Of a DNA stretch of 25,218 nucleotides, positions 1 through 8,187 are shown piece by piece (position 1 is the stretch's first letter; each line of letters begins with the position of its first letter). A program made the position numbers and the translations under genes. The DNA lies in NCBI GenBank assembly GCA_036562385.1, contig DATCKG010000044.1, positions 1-25,218 of the forward strand. The letters run 5' to 3'. The notes below the pieces were generated by a model. It was not told the origin of the DNA. It saw only the letters and a program-made list of their open reading frames with translations, and did not search any database. The stretch is from DATCKG01 sp036562385. GTDB lineage: Bacteria; Bacillota; Sulfobacillia; Symbiobacteriales; Symbiobacteriaceae.

Positions 1-546
1 CTGCCGGTGGACGGTCTGCTGCTCACCACCGCACCTGTGCACCCCGGTAACACCGGCGGCCCCCTGGTTGACCTGGAAGGACGGGTCGTGGGCATCAACG
101 CCATCCAGTGGCAGGGAGGCCTCTCTCTGGCCCTGCAAGCCTCCGTGGCCGCCCGGGTGGCCAGCCAGATCATCGATCATGGCTACGCGGTCCATCCCTG
201 GCTCGGGTTCTCCGGGGAACCCGACGTGATCGATCCGATCTGGGTTCAAATGCTCTCCCTCCCCTGCGACCGGGGCGTGGTGGTACACCACGTGCCCGTC
301 GGCGGCCCGGGTCATCGGGCCGGTTTGCGGGAGATGGACATGATCATGGCCGTGGACGGGCGCCAGCCGGTGACCAACCTGGGCTTTATCCGGAAGACGC
401 TGGCATGCCACCGGCATGGTGACCTGGTCCCCCTGTCCGTGCTGCGACAGGGCGAACTGATCGAACTGCTGCTGCCCGTAGAGGAGATGCCAAATCTACA
501 CGATCCGCAGGGCCCGGAAGAACTGCAGCAGCGTGGGCAGGACTGA
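1..546 (+). CDS. HtrA/DegP-like trypsin-fold serine protease with PDZ domain, 3' part only
   Basis: The gene is open at the left edge, so the N-terminus and the catalytic His and Asp are not visible. What remains is the end of a trypsin-like (S1C) domain, carrying the nucleophile-loop motif HPGNTGGPLVD and then GRVVGINA, both typical of HtrA proteins. A PDZ domain follows, starting near HPWLGFSG and containing the GPGHRAGLREMDMI ligand-loop pattern. Family members are usually membrane-anchored or exported quality-control proteases whose PDZ domain binds C-terminal peptides. The odd point is that the nucleophile position is ACC (Thr, bases 52-54) where the family has Ser (GNSGG). The protein may therefore be weakly active, use Thr, or be a pseudoprotease that only binds. 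A terminator hairpin follows the stop. The family call is firm; activity is uncertain. Confidence 0.88.
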   Translation: MPVDGLLLTTAPVHPGNTGGPLVDLEGRVVGINAIQWQGGLSLALQASVAARVASQIIDHGYAVHPWLGFSGEPDVIDPIWVQMLSLPCDRGVVVHHVPVGGPGHRAGLREMDMIMAVDGRQPVTNLGFIRKTLACHRHGDLVPLSVLRQGELIELLLPVEEMPNLHDPQGPEELQQRGQD

Positions 547-570
547 ACCTCCGGCCGCACACGAACCCTC

Positions 571-596
571 AGCCCCGGCCGGGGCTTTTCTTTTTT
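571..596 (+). terminator. Intrinsic terminator after the HtrA-like gene
   Basis: AGCCCC-GGCC-GGGGCT forms a 6-bp stem (571-576 with 581-586) with a GGCC loop, followed by TTTCTTTTTT. It ends the HtrA-like transcript before the subtilase gene. Confidence 0.8.
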
Positions 597-697
597 GTGC
601 CTGTGCCGGTCACAAGGCAGGAATAGAGGACGAACCGCAGGAAAATCGACGGAATATATCGAATTATACACCAAGCACTGTCAGGGGAGGGGTAGCG

Positions 698-3600
698 ATG
701 CATAGCTCACGGCTGATTCTCTGCCCGTGCACTCCCGGGGAAGGTACCGCCGACCTGCAGCGCCGCCTGGCGGACTGCGGCGTCCGGGACTGCCACCCCT
801 TTCACCTTCTGCCGTGGGTGGCGGCTGAACTGACCCCGGAGGCCCTCCACCGATTCCTGGCCCGAAATCCCGACGCCTCCGTACTGCCGGACCGGCTCCG
901 CCACCTTCCGCCTGTGCCCTTCGGACCCGCGGAGTGGGCCGAAGCGCTGGGGCCGGCCGAAGGCCCCTCCGGCTCCCCTGCCGACCCCCTTCTCTCTCCG
1001 GTCGCACTGTCCCAGACCGGTGCCGATCAGGTCCACGCCCTGGGAATCGACGGCTCCGGCGTGCGGCTCTGCATCATTGACTCCGGCGTGGACTTCACCC
1101 ATCCGGACCTGCAGGGTACCGCGATCCTGAACGAGCACGGTCAGCCCCTGGCCGCCGACTTCACCAACACGGATCTGACGGACACCGTGGGCCACGGCAC
1201 CGCGGTGGCCGGCTGCATCGTCGCCCAGGCCCGGGAGGTCCACGCGGTGCCGGGCGCAACAGGCTCCGGGCCCATTGCCTATACCCGCATCCGGGGGCTC
1301 GCCCCGGGCGCCCGGCTAATGAGCGCGAAGGTCTTCGACGCCCGGGTGGTCAGCGGCTACGACAGCGCCATCATCGCGGCCCTGGAGTGGGCGGCGGAGC
1401 AGGGCGCCCACATCATCAACATGAGCCTGGGAGGACTGTCCATTCCCAACGACGGCACCGACCCTCTGTCGGCTGCGGTGGCCGCCGTCCGGGAGCGGGG
1501 CATCCTGGTGGTGGTCTCCGCGGGCAACGAGGGCGGCGGCCTCGGGACCTTGAGCACCCCCGGTTCGGCCCCCGGGGCACTGACGGCCGGCGCCAGCACC
1601 ACCTTCCGCAGCTTTGCCCAGATGGGCTATCTCACCTCCGGGGACCGCTGGACCGCCGACCAACTGGCGGCTTTCTCCAGCCTGGGCCCCACGATGGACG
1701 GACGGCCCAAACCGGACCTGCTGGCCCCCGGCGCCTATGACTGGGGCCTGGCCCCCATGAATCGTTCCCAGAGCGGAACCCGGATTCAGCTGTTCGGCGG
1801 CACCAGTCAGGCCGCTCCTTTCCTGGCCGCCTGTGCGGCGCTCCTGTACCAGGCCTTCCACCGGCAGCACGGCCGGTACCCCACCCCGGATGAAGCCACC
1901 CACCTGCTCATGGCCACGGCAGATGACCTCGGCCTCCCGGCGCACATGCAAGGCGCCGGCCGGATCAACATCCTCCGGGCCGTCCGGGCTGCCCTGGGCC
2001 TCGAGCCGGTCTTCACCGCCCCGGTTCCGGACCCGGCGGTGGCGGCGGCCGGAGAAGAGGGGTGCACGTACGTCGCCGTGAAATACCAGGGTTCCGACCC
2101 CGCCGTCCCGGAAGCCGCGGCCTTCCGGTACGAGCCCGTGCGCGGGGCCGATCTGTCGGTGATCGGCGAGGTCAGCGGCACCCACCCGGTGCAGGAGATC
2201 CCCTTGCAGGTGGAGGCCGGAACCGACCTGCTCCACGTCTCGGTAACCTGGCCCACCGAAGAGCACGGTCCCACGACACCCCGGCTGCTGCTGGCCCTGT
2301 ACGATCCCGCCGGGCGGCTGGCCAACTACCAGCGCCCCAGCGGGCCTGGCGACCACGAACTGGGCAAGTGCGTGGACGCCTGGGTTACCCGTCCCGCGCC
2401 CGGCCGCTGGCTGGCCCGTGTGCAGCTTCGGGATGGGACCCGGACCGCCCGCCAGCCCTTCACGCTTCTGGCAGTTCCCCACCGGCGGAACCCCTGGTCC
2501 TGGATTTCGGTGGCCGGAACCGCCGCCCCCATGGCCCCCGGCGAGACCCGCACGCTGACCGTCCAGGTCCGCGTCCCCTCCGATGTCGCGCCGGGCACCT
2601 ATGTGGGGCACCTCCGGGTGGGCACCACCCTCCTGCCGGTGACGGTGGTGGTCCCCATCTCCCTGGCCCGGGGACAGGGGCGGTTCGCCGGCCGTTTCCA
2701 GCACGGGTTTCAGGGTTCCTGGGGCCACGGCGATTGGATCTGCCACCACCTGTTCGTCCCGCCGGACACCCCGTCCCTGGCCGCCGACCTGCAGTGGCCG
2801 GACGTCGACAACGCCGTGGAGTTCTATCTGATCGACCCCGCGGGGCGGGCCGTCATGGGCAAGTCAAACGTGGCGGATGTGCTGGACGATGGCGACACCG
2901 ATGTCATGACCTCCCAGATTCTCCTGTCCGATCCCCGTCCCGGCATGTGGCGCCTCCTCACCCACTCCTTCGCCTTCAGCGGGCGGGGCCGGCCCGAGCC
3001 CTACCGGGGCGCCGTCCGCATCGGCGCCCAACTGGTCTCACCCCGGCTCGTGAACGTGCAGGTGAATCCCGGTGAGCCGGCGCCGGTGGCGCTGGTGGTG
3101 CGCAACCCCGGCCGGGCGCCCCTGCGGGTGCGCGTCGTGGCCCGGACCGAAGAGCCGGCCCTTACCTGGCACCCGTTCACCGCGGAGGTTCCCCCGGAGG
3201 CGGTGGCCGCCGGTCACCCCGGCCGGAAAGGCTACGCCCCGCTGGCCACCCTCGAAGTCCCCCACGGCGCCCGCCTCATCGGAGCGGTCCTGCAGTGCGC
3301 AGACTGCGCCGCACCGCTGGTGTTGAGCCTGGTGGATCCGATCTCCCGGAGCGGGCGGGTCTCCGCCCCTGCCCAAGCGGGCGCCGCGTCCGTCCTGGAA
3401 GCGTCGCCGGTGCCGGGAAGGTGGACCCTGCTGGCCGGCCTGATCCCGCCGGCCATCGGAGGCCGTCCGGTTACCGTCTCGGGAAGCCTCTTCGTCCTGG
3501 CCCCCCGCCCCCTGGACGTGGTGGATGTGCAGTGGGTCACGGTCCAGCCCGGCGCCGAGGCCATCGTCCCCGTTCGCATTCACCTGCCGCCGGAGACCGG

Positions 3601-3727
3601 GAGCCTCCGGGGCAGCCTCACCGTCATCACCCCGGAGCAGGATCACCTGGGCACCATTCCCTTCCGCATCACGGTGGTACCTTCCGCACCCGAAACCGCT
3701 CCCGCTCCGGTGCCCAGCCCGGTTTGA
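698..3727 (+). CDS. Large subtilisin-like (S8) serine protease with long C-terminal beta-rich region
   Basis: A 1009-aa subtilase. The open frame extends upstream to 533, but the ATG at 698 is chosen because GGGGAGGGG lies just before it and the longer form would run back across the preceding terminator. Residues 1 to about 75 resemble an I9-type propeptide (LLPWVAAELTPEALHRF). The catalytic domain spans roughly 100-480, with Asp128 in DSGVD, His166 in GHGTAVAG, oxyanion Asn277 in SAGNEGG and Ser370 in GGTSQAAP. The remaining 500 or so residues look like beta-sandwich modules of PPC/Fn3 type (for example residues near WRLL and around VNPGEPAPVALVVRNPG). No signal peptide, lipobox or transmembrane segment is evident at the start, which is unusual for a large S8 protease. 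The substrate is unknown. A hairpin follows the stop. Confidence 0.93.
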   Translation: MHSSRLILCPCTPGEGTADLQRRLADCGVRDCHPFHLLPWVAAELTPEALHRFLARNPDASVLPDRLRHLPPVPFGPAEWAEALGPAEGPSGSPADPLLSPVALSQTGADQVHALGIDGSGVRLCIIDSGVDFTHPDLQGTAILNEHGQPLAADFTNTDLTDTVGHGTAVAGCIVAQAREVHAVPGATGSGPIAYTRIRGLAPGARLMSAKVFDARVVSGYDSAIIAALEWAAEQGAHIINMSLGGLSIPNDGTDPLSAAVAAVRERGILVVVSAGNEGGGLGTLSTPGSAPGALTAGASTTFRSFAQMGYLTSGDRWTADQLAAFSSLGPTMDGRPKPDLLAPGAYDWGLAPMNRSQSGTRIQLFGGTSQAAPFLAACAALLYQAFHRQHGRYPTPDEATHLLMATADDLGLPAHMQGAGRINILRAVRAALGLEPVFTAPVPDPAVAAAGEEGCTYVAVKYQGSDPAVPEAAAFRYEPVRGADLSVIGEVSGTHPVQEIPLQVEAGTDLLHVSVTWPTEEHGPTTPRLLLALYDPAGRLANYQRPSGPGDHELGKCVDAWVTRPAPGRWLARVQLRDGTRTARQPFTLLAVPHRRNPWSWISVAGTAAPMAPGETRTLTVQVRVPSDVAPGTYVGHLRVGTTLLPVTVVVPISLARGQGRFAGRFQHGFQGSWGHGDWICHHLFVPPDTPSLAADLQWPDVDNAVEFYLIDPAGRAVMGKSNVADVLDDGDTDVMTSQILLSDPRPGMWRLLTHSFAFSGRGRPEPYRGAVRIGAQLVSPRLVNVQVNPGEPAPVALVVRNPGRAPLRVRVVARTEEPALTWHPFTAEVPPEAVAAGHPGRKGYAPLATLEVPHGARLIGAVLQCADCAAPLVLSLVDPISRSGRVSAPAQAGAASVLEASPVPGRWTLLAGLIPPAIGGRPVTVSGSLFVLAPRPLDVVDVQWVTVQPGAEAIVPVRIHLPPETGSLRGSLTVITPEQDHLGTIPFRITVVPSAPETAPAPVPSPV

Positions 3728-3765
3728 GGCCGGGGGCCGGCCAGCCCCCGGCCGTCTGGCTTTTT
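3728..3765. terminator. Hairpin between convergent subtilase and LysM-GH18 genes
   Basis: GGCCGGGGGC (3728-3737) pairs perfectly with GCCCCCGGCC (3744-3753) around a CGGCCA loop. On the + strand GTCTGGC and then TTTTT follow. It directly follows the subtilase stop and lies just beyond the stop of the opposing gene. Confidence 0.75.
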
Positions 3766-5042
3766 CAACGCTTGACGATGTCGAAGGTATCCTCCAGCAG
3801 GAGCCAGTTTTGCGGGAAGGGGATGGGCAGGCGCCAGTAGCTGACCCCCCTGAGCCCGTAGCGCTTCACCAGATCGAACTTGGCCTGAATCGACCGCGCG
3901 TCCTCGAACCAGACCTCGTGCTCCCGCCCCTGCTCATCCCAGTACCGGAAGAAAGGCGCCTGGCTCACGGGGTCGTACTGAATGGGCACACCGTAGCGGC
4001 CGGCCAGTGCGATGGCCTGCTGGGGACTGACCACCCGGGCAAAGGGCCCGCCCTCCACGTAGGGCAGCGTCCAGTCATACCCGTACAGTGGAATCCCCAT
4101 CATGATCTTCTCCGGCGGCATCTCCGTGAGCGCGTACCGGATCACCCGCTCCACTTCCCGGACCGGTGCCACGGCCATGGGCGGACCGCCGGACCAGCCC
4201 CACTCATAGGTCATGATCACGGAGAAATCCAGGATCTCGCCGTGGGCCTGGTAGTCGTGGGCCTCGTACCATTCCCCTACCTGGGTCGCGCTGATCTTGG
4301 GCGCCAGGGCCGAGGAGATGACGTACCCTTCCTGCCGGACCCGCTGGGCCGCCCGGCGGAGGAACTGGTTGTACGCCTCCCGGTCCTGGGGCCGGAGCCG
4401 CTCAAAATCGATGTTCAGCGCCCGGAACCCCCGCTCCGCCATGATCCGCAGGACATTGTCAAGCAGGCGGTCCTGCAGTTCCGTGCTGCCCAGGATGGTC
4501 GCGCCCAGTTCGGGACTGAACCCCCCGCCGGCGATGGTGGTGATCACCATCATCGGAGCCGCGCCTCCGGCCCGAGCCCCTTCCCGGGCAAACTGGTCAG
4601 GCAGCAAATTCAGCGTGCCGTCCGGGTTCACTTCATAGTCGAACATCGAGACGTATGTAAGGGAATTGGCCGCCGCCGCCACCTGATCCCGGTCCGCCGC
4701 CTGGCCGGTGGGCTCGATAAAGGCGTTCACCTCCGCCCGCGGCCTGGGTCCCGGGGGAACGTAGAGCCTGAGCCCGGGCATGATCATCGCCGGATCCGGG
4801 ATCTGGTTTACCTGCATCAGTTGCTCCACCGTGGTACCGTACTGCCTGGCGATCTGCCAGAGGCTCTCTCCGGGCAGCACCCAGTGGTACCGGCCCCAGA
4901 TCGGAATCACCAAAGCCTGCCCCGGCACCAGTTGGGTGGGCGCGGCCAGCTCGTTGGCGGTGATCAGTTCCTCCGGGGTCACCCCGTAGGTTGCGGCAAT
5001 GCTCCAGAGGCTCTGCCCCGGCTGAACCACGTGTATCTGCAT
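3765..5042 (-). CDS. LysM-LysM-GH18 spore peptidoglycan hydrolase (YaaH/SleL-like)
   Basis: A 425-aa protein with two N-terminal LysM domains (residues about 2-48 and 50-96; VVQPGQSLWSIA and WVLPGESLWQIA). These bind N-acetylglucosamine polymers. A glycoside hydrolase family 18 barrel follows. The catalytic motif is NIDFE, with Glu214 as the expected acid and Asp212 beside it. The domain order matches Bacillus YaaH/SleL, an N-acetylglucosaminidase that cuts muramic-lactam-containing spore cortex during germination. There is no signal peptide; spore LysM-GH18 proteins commonly lack one and are deposited by the mother cell. The start is set at ATG 5042 because GGAGGAGGG lies 9-10 nt upstream; the longer open frame (to 5105) has no domain support. 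The gene is divergent from the small gene at 5136. Spore role is inferred from family. Confidence 0.92.
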   Translation of the reverse strand: MQIHVVQPGQSLWSIAATYGVTPEELITANELAAPTQLVPGQALVIPIWGRYHWVLPGESLWQIARQYGTTVEQLMQVNQIPDPAMIMPGLRLYVPPGPRPRAEVNAFIEPTGQAADRDQVAAAANSLTYVSMFDYEVNPDGTLNLLPDQFAREGARAGGAAPMMVITTIAGGGFSPELGATILGSTELQDRLLDNVLRIMAERGFRALNIDFERLRPQDREAYNQFLRRAAQRVRQEGYVISSALAPKISATQVGEWYEAHDYQAHGEILDFSVIMTYEWGWSGGPPMAVAPVREVERVIRYALTEMPPEKIMMGIPLYGYDWTLPYVEGGPFARVVSPQQAIALAGRYGVPIQYDPVSQAPFFRYWDEQGREHEVWFEDARSIQAKFDLVKRYGLRGVSYWRLPIPFPQNWLLLEDTFDIVKR

Positions 5043-5135
5043 CACCCCATCCCTCCTCCGACAGCCTACGCCCTGCCGGGACTGCAGGTGAATCGGAGGC
5101 CGCAAGTGGGCAAGCTACCTGCGGGAGGGATTGCC

Positions 5136-5378
5136 ATGACCGATCGCAGCCGGATCCACCCGAACTACCGGGAAATGCTGGCGATTCCGGCCTCCGATGA
5201 GCTCCCTCAAGCCGCCGGAGCCGTATCGGACACCCAGGCCCAACTGAGCGCGTTGGATCCGGGCGCCCGCTGGTCCCACGCGCTGAGCCGGGAGGCCTAC
5301 GTCGGAGGCTTTCAGGCGCCCGCGAACGTTGCCCAACCCGAATCCGAACCGGAGCCGGATCATCACCAGCAGCAGTAA
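5136..5378 (+). CDS. Small hypothetical protein, 80 aa
   Basis: An 80-aa open frame starting at ATG 5136, preceded by GCGGGAGGGA at good spacing and ended by TAA immediately at a perfect terminator hairpin. The protein begins MTDRSRIHPNYREML, has no membrane segment or signal peptide, no cysteine, and a polar tail rich in Glu, Pro, His and Gln. I recognise no family. The good ribosome binding site, the terminator at the stop and the divergent pairing with a spore-type hydrolase argue that it is a real gene. A small sporulation or coat-associated protein is possible but unproven. Confidence 0.65.
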   Translation: MTDRSRIHPNYREMLAIPASDELPQAAGAVSDTQAQLSALDPGARWSHALSREAYVGGFQAPANVAQPESEPEPDHHQQQ

Positions 5379-5409
5379 GACCGCCGGGGGCTTCAGCCCC
5401 CGGCGGTCT
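5378..5409. terminator. Bidirectional terminator overlapping two convergent stop codons
   Basis: AGACCGCCGGGGGC (5378-5391) pairs perfectly over 14 bp with GCCCCCGGCGGTCT (5396-5409) around a TTCA loop. The last base of the TAA of the small + gene is in the left arm. The TGA of the deacetylase (5393-5395 on -) is in the loop. There is no long T-run on either side, so it may also serve as a transcript-end stabiliser. Confidence 0.7.
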
Positions 5410-6136
5410 GCGCGTGCAGCAGTTCATCCAGCGTCACAAACCGGTATCCCTGGGCGCCCAGCTCCGTCAGCACACGATCCACCGCCTGCACCATCGGGCC
5501 CCGGTCCCCCCCATGATCGTGCAGCAGGATGATCGCGCCTGGTTTGATCCCTTGCAGGATCCGATTGGCGATCTCGTCGGCCGTCAGGTTGTCCACGGAG
5601 TCGTGGCTGTTGGTGGACCAGGTCCACAGCACGAACTGGTAATCATGCTGCTGGAGCAGTTCCACCATGGACGGAGCAAAGGCGCCGTAAGGCGGTCGGA
5701 AGACGCTGGGCCGCTTCCCCGTCACCGCGCGGATCACCGCCTCGGCTTTGGTCACCTCGGCCAGCACCGCTTCGGGCGGGAGAAGACTGTAGTCCTGGTG
5801 CTCAAAACCGTGGTTGCCCACCTGGTTGCCCTCAGCCACGATCCGGGCCACCAGTTCCGGGTACTCCTGCGCCCGGCGGCCGGTGACGAAGAACGTGGCC
5901 TTGGCGCCGTGCCGCTTGAGCAGGTCCAGCACCTGCGGTGTGTAGACCGGGTCCGGACCGTCGTCAAAGGTGAGCGCCACCACGGGTTCCCTGACCCGTG
6001 CTTCCCAGATCACACCGGGAGGTGGCATATCAGTCTGTCCCGCGCCGCCTATCGCACGGCCCGCGGGCAGCAGGATCCCCAGGATCAGCACGGCCAGGGG
6101 AACATGCCAAGACCTGGCCCGCAGGAACCGCCACAC
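5393..6136 (-). CDS. Membrane-anchored polysaccharide deacetylase (NodB domain, CE4)
   Basis: About 247 aa. An N-terminal membrane segment (residues about 11-27, LAVLILGILLPAG) acts as anchor or signal, so the enzyme should face outside. The NodB domain shows the CE4 motifs in order: TFDDGP (Asp58/Asp59), HGFEH (zinc ligands His109 and His113), RPPYGAF, WSTNSHDS and LLHDHG. Such enzymes remove N-acetyl groups from peptidoglycan or other GlcNAc polymers; sporulation homologues are PdaA and PdaB. GTG 6136 is chosen because GGAGG (6149-6145) lies 8 nt upstream; the adjacent GTG at 6139 is equally possible. The start lies about 107 nt inside the end of the GH15 gene in another frame, an unusually long overlap. 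The exact polymer is not determinable. Confidence 0.9.
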   Translation of the reverse strand: MWRFLRARSWHVPLAVLILGILLPAGRAIGGAGQTDMPPPGVIWEARVREPVVALTFDDGPDPVYTPQVLDLLKRHGAKATFFVTGRRAQEYPELVARIVAEGNQVGNHGFEHQDYSLLPPEAVLAEVTKAEAVIRAVTGKRPSVFRPPYGAFAPSMVELLQQHDYQFVLWTWSTNSHDSVDNLTADEIANRILQGIKPGAIILLHDHGGDRGPMVQAVDRVLTELGAQGYRFVTLDELLHAQTAGG

Positions 6137-8162
6137 CACTACCACCTCCAGAGGTAGTGTGTGCGCGTTTTGGGGCAAACAGTTGCAGGACCAGGAGAAC
6201 ATACATGGCGTGGGACCAGGTCAGCGGCAGGATCCAGACCGGTTCGCCGCTCACCGCATCCACCTGCTCGGCCAGCAGGCCGGTGGCACTTTGCCGGGCC
6301 ACGGCCCAGTCCAGCATCGCCCTGGCCATCTTCAGGTCGCCCCGGGCCGCGGCGTACTGCCCGAGCCAGAGCGTCCCGAGGATCCACGGATTGCCGCCGC
6401 GGTAGGGGTCGCCCTGGTACCGGCGCAGCCCGCCGCCCGGCGGCGCCCAGAGCGCGTCCACCAGGTGCTCTGCCGTCCGCACCATCACGGGGTGATCCGC
6501 GTCCACCACACCAAAAGGCACGCTCAACCCCAGAAGCGACAGGTCCGGCGTCGGGTCCTCGGAAAGTTCGTAGATAGGATGGCCCTTCGGCCCCGTTCGG
6601 ATGCGGCCGGACCGGCCCGCGGCCACCGCTTCCCGGTAAGCGGCCTCGCTCACCATCTGGAAACGGCCCCGCAGAAACCGGCCATCCCGCACCGTCTCCC
6701 TCAGGATCGCCTCCCTCACTTCGGCCGCCGCCTGTTCATATCGCTCCGCCTCCGCCGCGCGGCCGATGGTCCGGGCCATTGCCGCGGCTGCTGTCAGCCC
6801 CGCATACACCGCGGCACTGGAATAGGTCCACTGGGCCTGCCGCTCCTCCCACAGATCCCAGGAGGACTGCGGCAGTCCCGTCTCCGGATCCCGATACCGG
6901 ATCAGCCACTCCGCCGCCCGGCTTACGCTGGACCAGACCGACTCGACAAAGCCCTTACCACCGTAGAGGCGAGCGTGCAGCGCCATGCCGTACAGGATCG
7001 AGCCGGTTTCATCTACCTGCAAGAGTCCCCAGGACGGCCCCCACTGACCGGTGCTGAGGTGCCGGTGCATCCACCAGCCCTCCGGCTCCTGCGTCCGGAC
7101 CGCCCAGCGGTAAAAGGCCGCCGCGAGGCCGTGGTAGCCTGCCAGGTCCATGGCCGTGGTAATGTATGCCGCGTCCCGTCCCCAGCAGTAGGCATAGCCG
7201 CCGCAGGTCACAAAGGCCGGGTCCACCTCCGGTGCGGCGATGACCGCCCCGGTCTGCTCGTCCGCCATCAGCTTGAAGACCAGCAGTGACCGTCGGTAGA
7301 GGGAAACAATCGCTTCCGGCGAGGCCGGCTGCGCCGGCAGCCCCGGCAGGAGCGGTGGCCCTTCCCGGGGCTCCGCCGGCGGCACCTCAAGCGGCACCGC
7401 CCGGGAAAGCCACCGGGTCCAGTACGCCCGGGTCTCCGCCAGCAGCCCCTGTCCTCCCGTCGTCCGTGCCAGGGCCAGCAGGGCCCGTATGTCCTCGATC
7501 CGGCGGCCCAGGGCCCAAAAAAGCGTGAGTTCCCGGCTCTCCCCCGGGTTCAGCGTCCCCAGGTCCCACAGGGCGGCGCCGGCCACGTCGCCGTGCCGAA
7601 TCCCGGGGCCCGACAGGACGGCCCGCCCGGCTTGCCGCCAGACCTCCTCGGGATCGCCCACCGCCACATCGGTGATGGGCCGGTCAGCACCCATCCCGAT
7701 AAAGGTTCCCCGGCGGTAGTGGACCAGGGCGTCCACAGCCTCGTCAAACAGCACGGTATTGGAAAGCGGATTTTCGTCCACCCGCAGCCACTGATACAGC
7801 ACGTACCGCACACGTGCCGGCTGCGTCCCTTCGTTGGCAATCCGCAGCGATCTCACCAACAAATCCCGGCCCGGTACCGCCGCGTCCACGTAAGTGACCG
7901 CAATGCCCGTCGTCTCAAGCACCGAGCGGGTCACCAGCACGTTCTGATCCGGCTCATAGCCCTGGCTGTGGCGCCACCCGTCCCCGTCCTGCCAGAGCAC
8001 CGGCCCGCCGTCTATCGCCAGTCCGCCCAGAAGCCGCTCCACATGCTGCTCCCCGTCCACGTGGGGCCAAAACAGCCGTTGCATCTCCCCGTCAGAGGTC
8101 AGGGTGACCAGCATCCTTGAGTTTCCCAACACTGCACTGATGAGATACGGTTTTGTGCCCAT
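6030..8162 (-). CDS. Glycoside hydrolase family 15 (glucoamylase-like) enzyme
   Basis: A 710-aa cytoplasmic enzyme with no signal peptide. An N-terminal beta-sandwich domain (about residues 1-260) is followed by an (alpha/alpha)6 barrel. Typical GH15 segments are seen: YCWGRDAAY (near 325), WDLWEERQ with the likely general acid Glu439, and LLAEQVD with the likely general base Glu632, then PLTWSHAMY. The family releases glucose from the non-reducing end of maltodextrins, isomaltosides or trehalose; the specificity cannot be read here. ATG 8162 is chosen over the longer frame (8237) because GGAAGG precedes it and MGTKPYLISAVLGN begins the family-like fold. It is the last gene of the sugar operon, 25 nt after the permease. 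The final 45 or so residues after LQLFAPK look low-complexity and unlike the family; see findings. Confidence 0.9.
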   Translation of the reverse strand: MGTKPYLISAVLGNSRMLVTLTSDGEMQRLFWPHVDGEQHVERLLGGLAIDGGPVLWQDGDGWRHSQGYEPDQNVLVTRSVLETTGIAVTYVDAAVPGRDLLVRSLRIANEGTQPARVRYVLYQWLRVDENPLSNTVLFDEAVDALVHYRRGTFIGMGADRPITDVAVGDPEEVWRQAGRAVLSGPGIRHGDVAGAALWDLGTLNPGESRELTLFWALGRRIEDIRALLALARTTGGQGLLAETRAYWTRWLSRAVPLEVPPAEPREGPPLLPGLPAQPASPEAIVSLYRRSLLVFKLMADEQTGAVIAAPEVDPAFVTCGGYAYCWGRDAAYITTAMDLAGYHGLAAAFYRWAVRTQEPEGWWMHRHLSTGQWGPSWGLLQVDETGSILYGMALHARLYGGKGFVESVWSSVSRAAEWLIRYRDPETGLPQSSWDLWEERQAQWTYSSAAVYAGLTAAAAMARTIGRAAEAERYEQAAAEVREAILRETVRDGRFLRGRFQMVSEAAYREAVAAGRSGRIRTGPKGHPIYELSEDPTPDLSLLGLSVPFGVVDADHPVMVRTAEHLVDALWAPPGGGLRRYQGDPYRGGNPWILGTLWLGQYAAARGDLKMARAMLDWAVARQSATGLLAEQVDAVSGEPVWILPLTWSHAMYVLLVLQLFAPKRAHTTSGGGSGVAVPAGQVLACSPGRADPGDPAARGPCDRRRGTD

Positions 8163-8187
8163 GCTTTGCCGCCTTCCATGCGGATTG

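Noticed and set aside
1316..2749. 477-codon open frame antisense to the subtilase
   Set aside because: It mirrors the subtilase codons in GC-rich DNA, is rich in Gly, Arg and His, has no family pattern and no ribosome binding site; the sense gene has a full catalytic triad.
3525..5135. Long + frame running into the small gene at 5136
   Set aside because: It crosses a terminator and lies antisense to the LysM-GH18 gene; only the last 80 codons have their own ribosome binding site.
5970..7289. 439-codon + frame opposite the GH15 gene
   Set aside because: It is antisense to conserved GH15 motifs and has atypical Arg/Pro/His composition.
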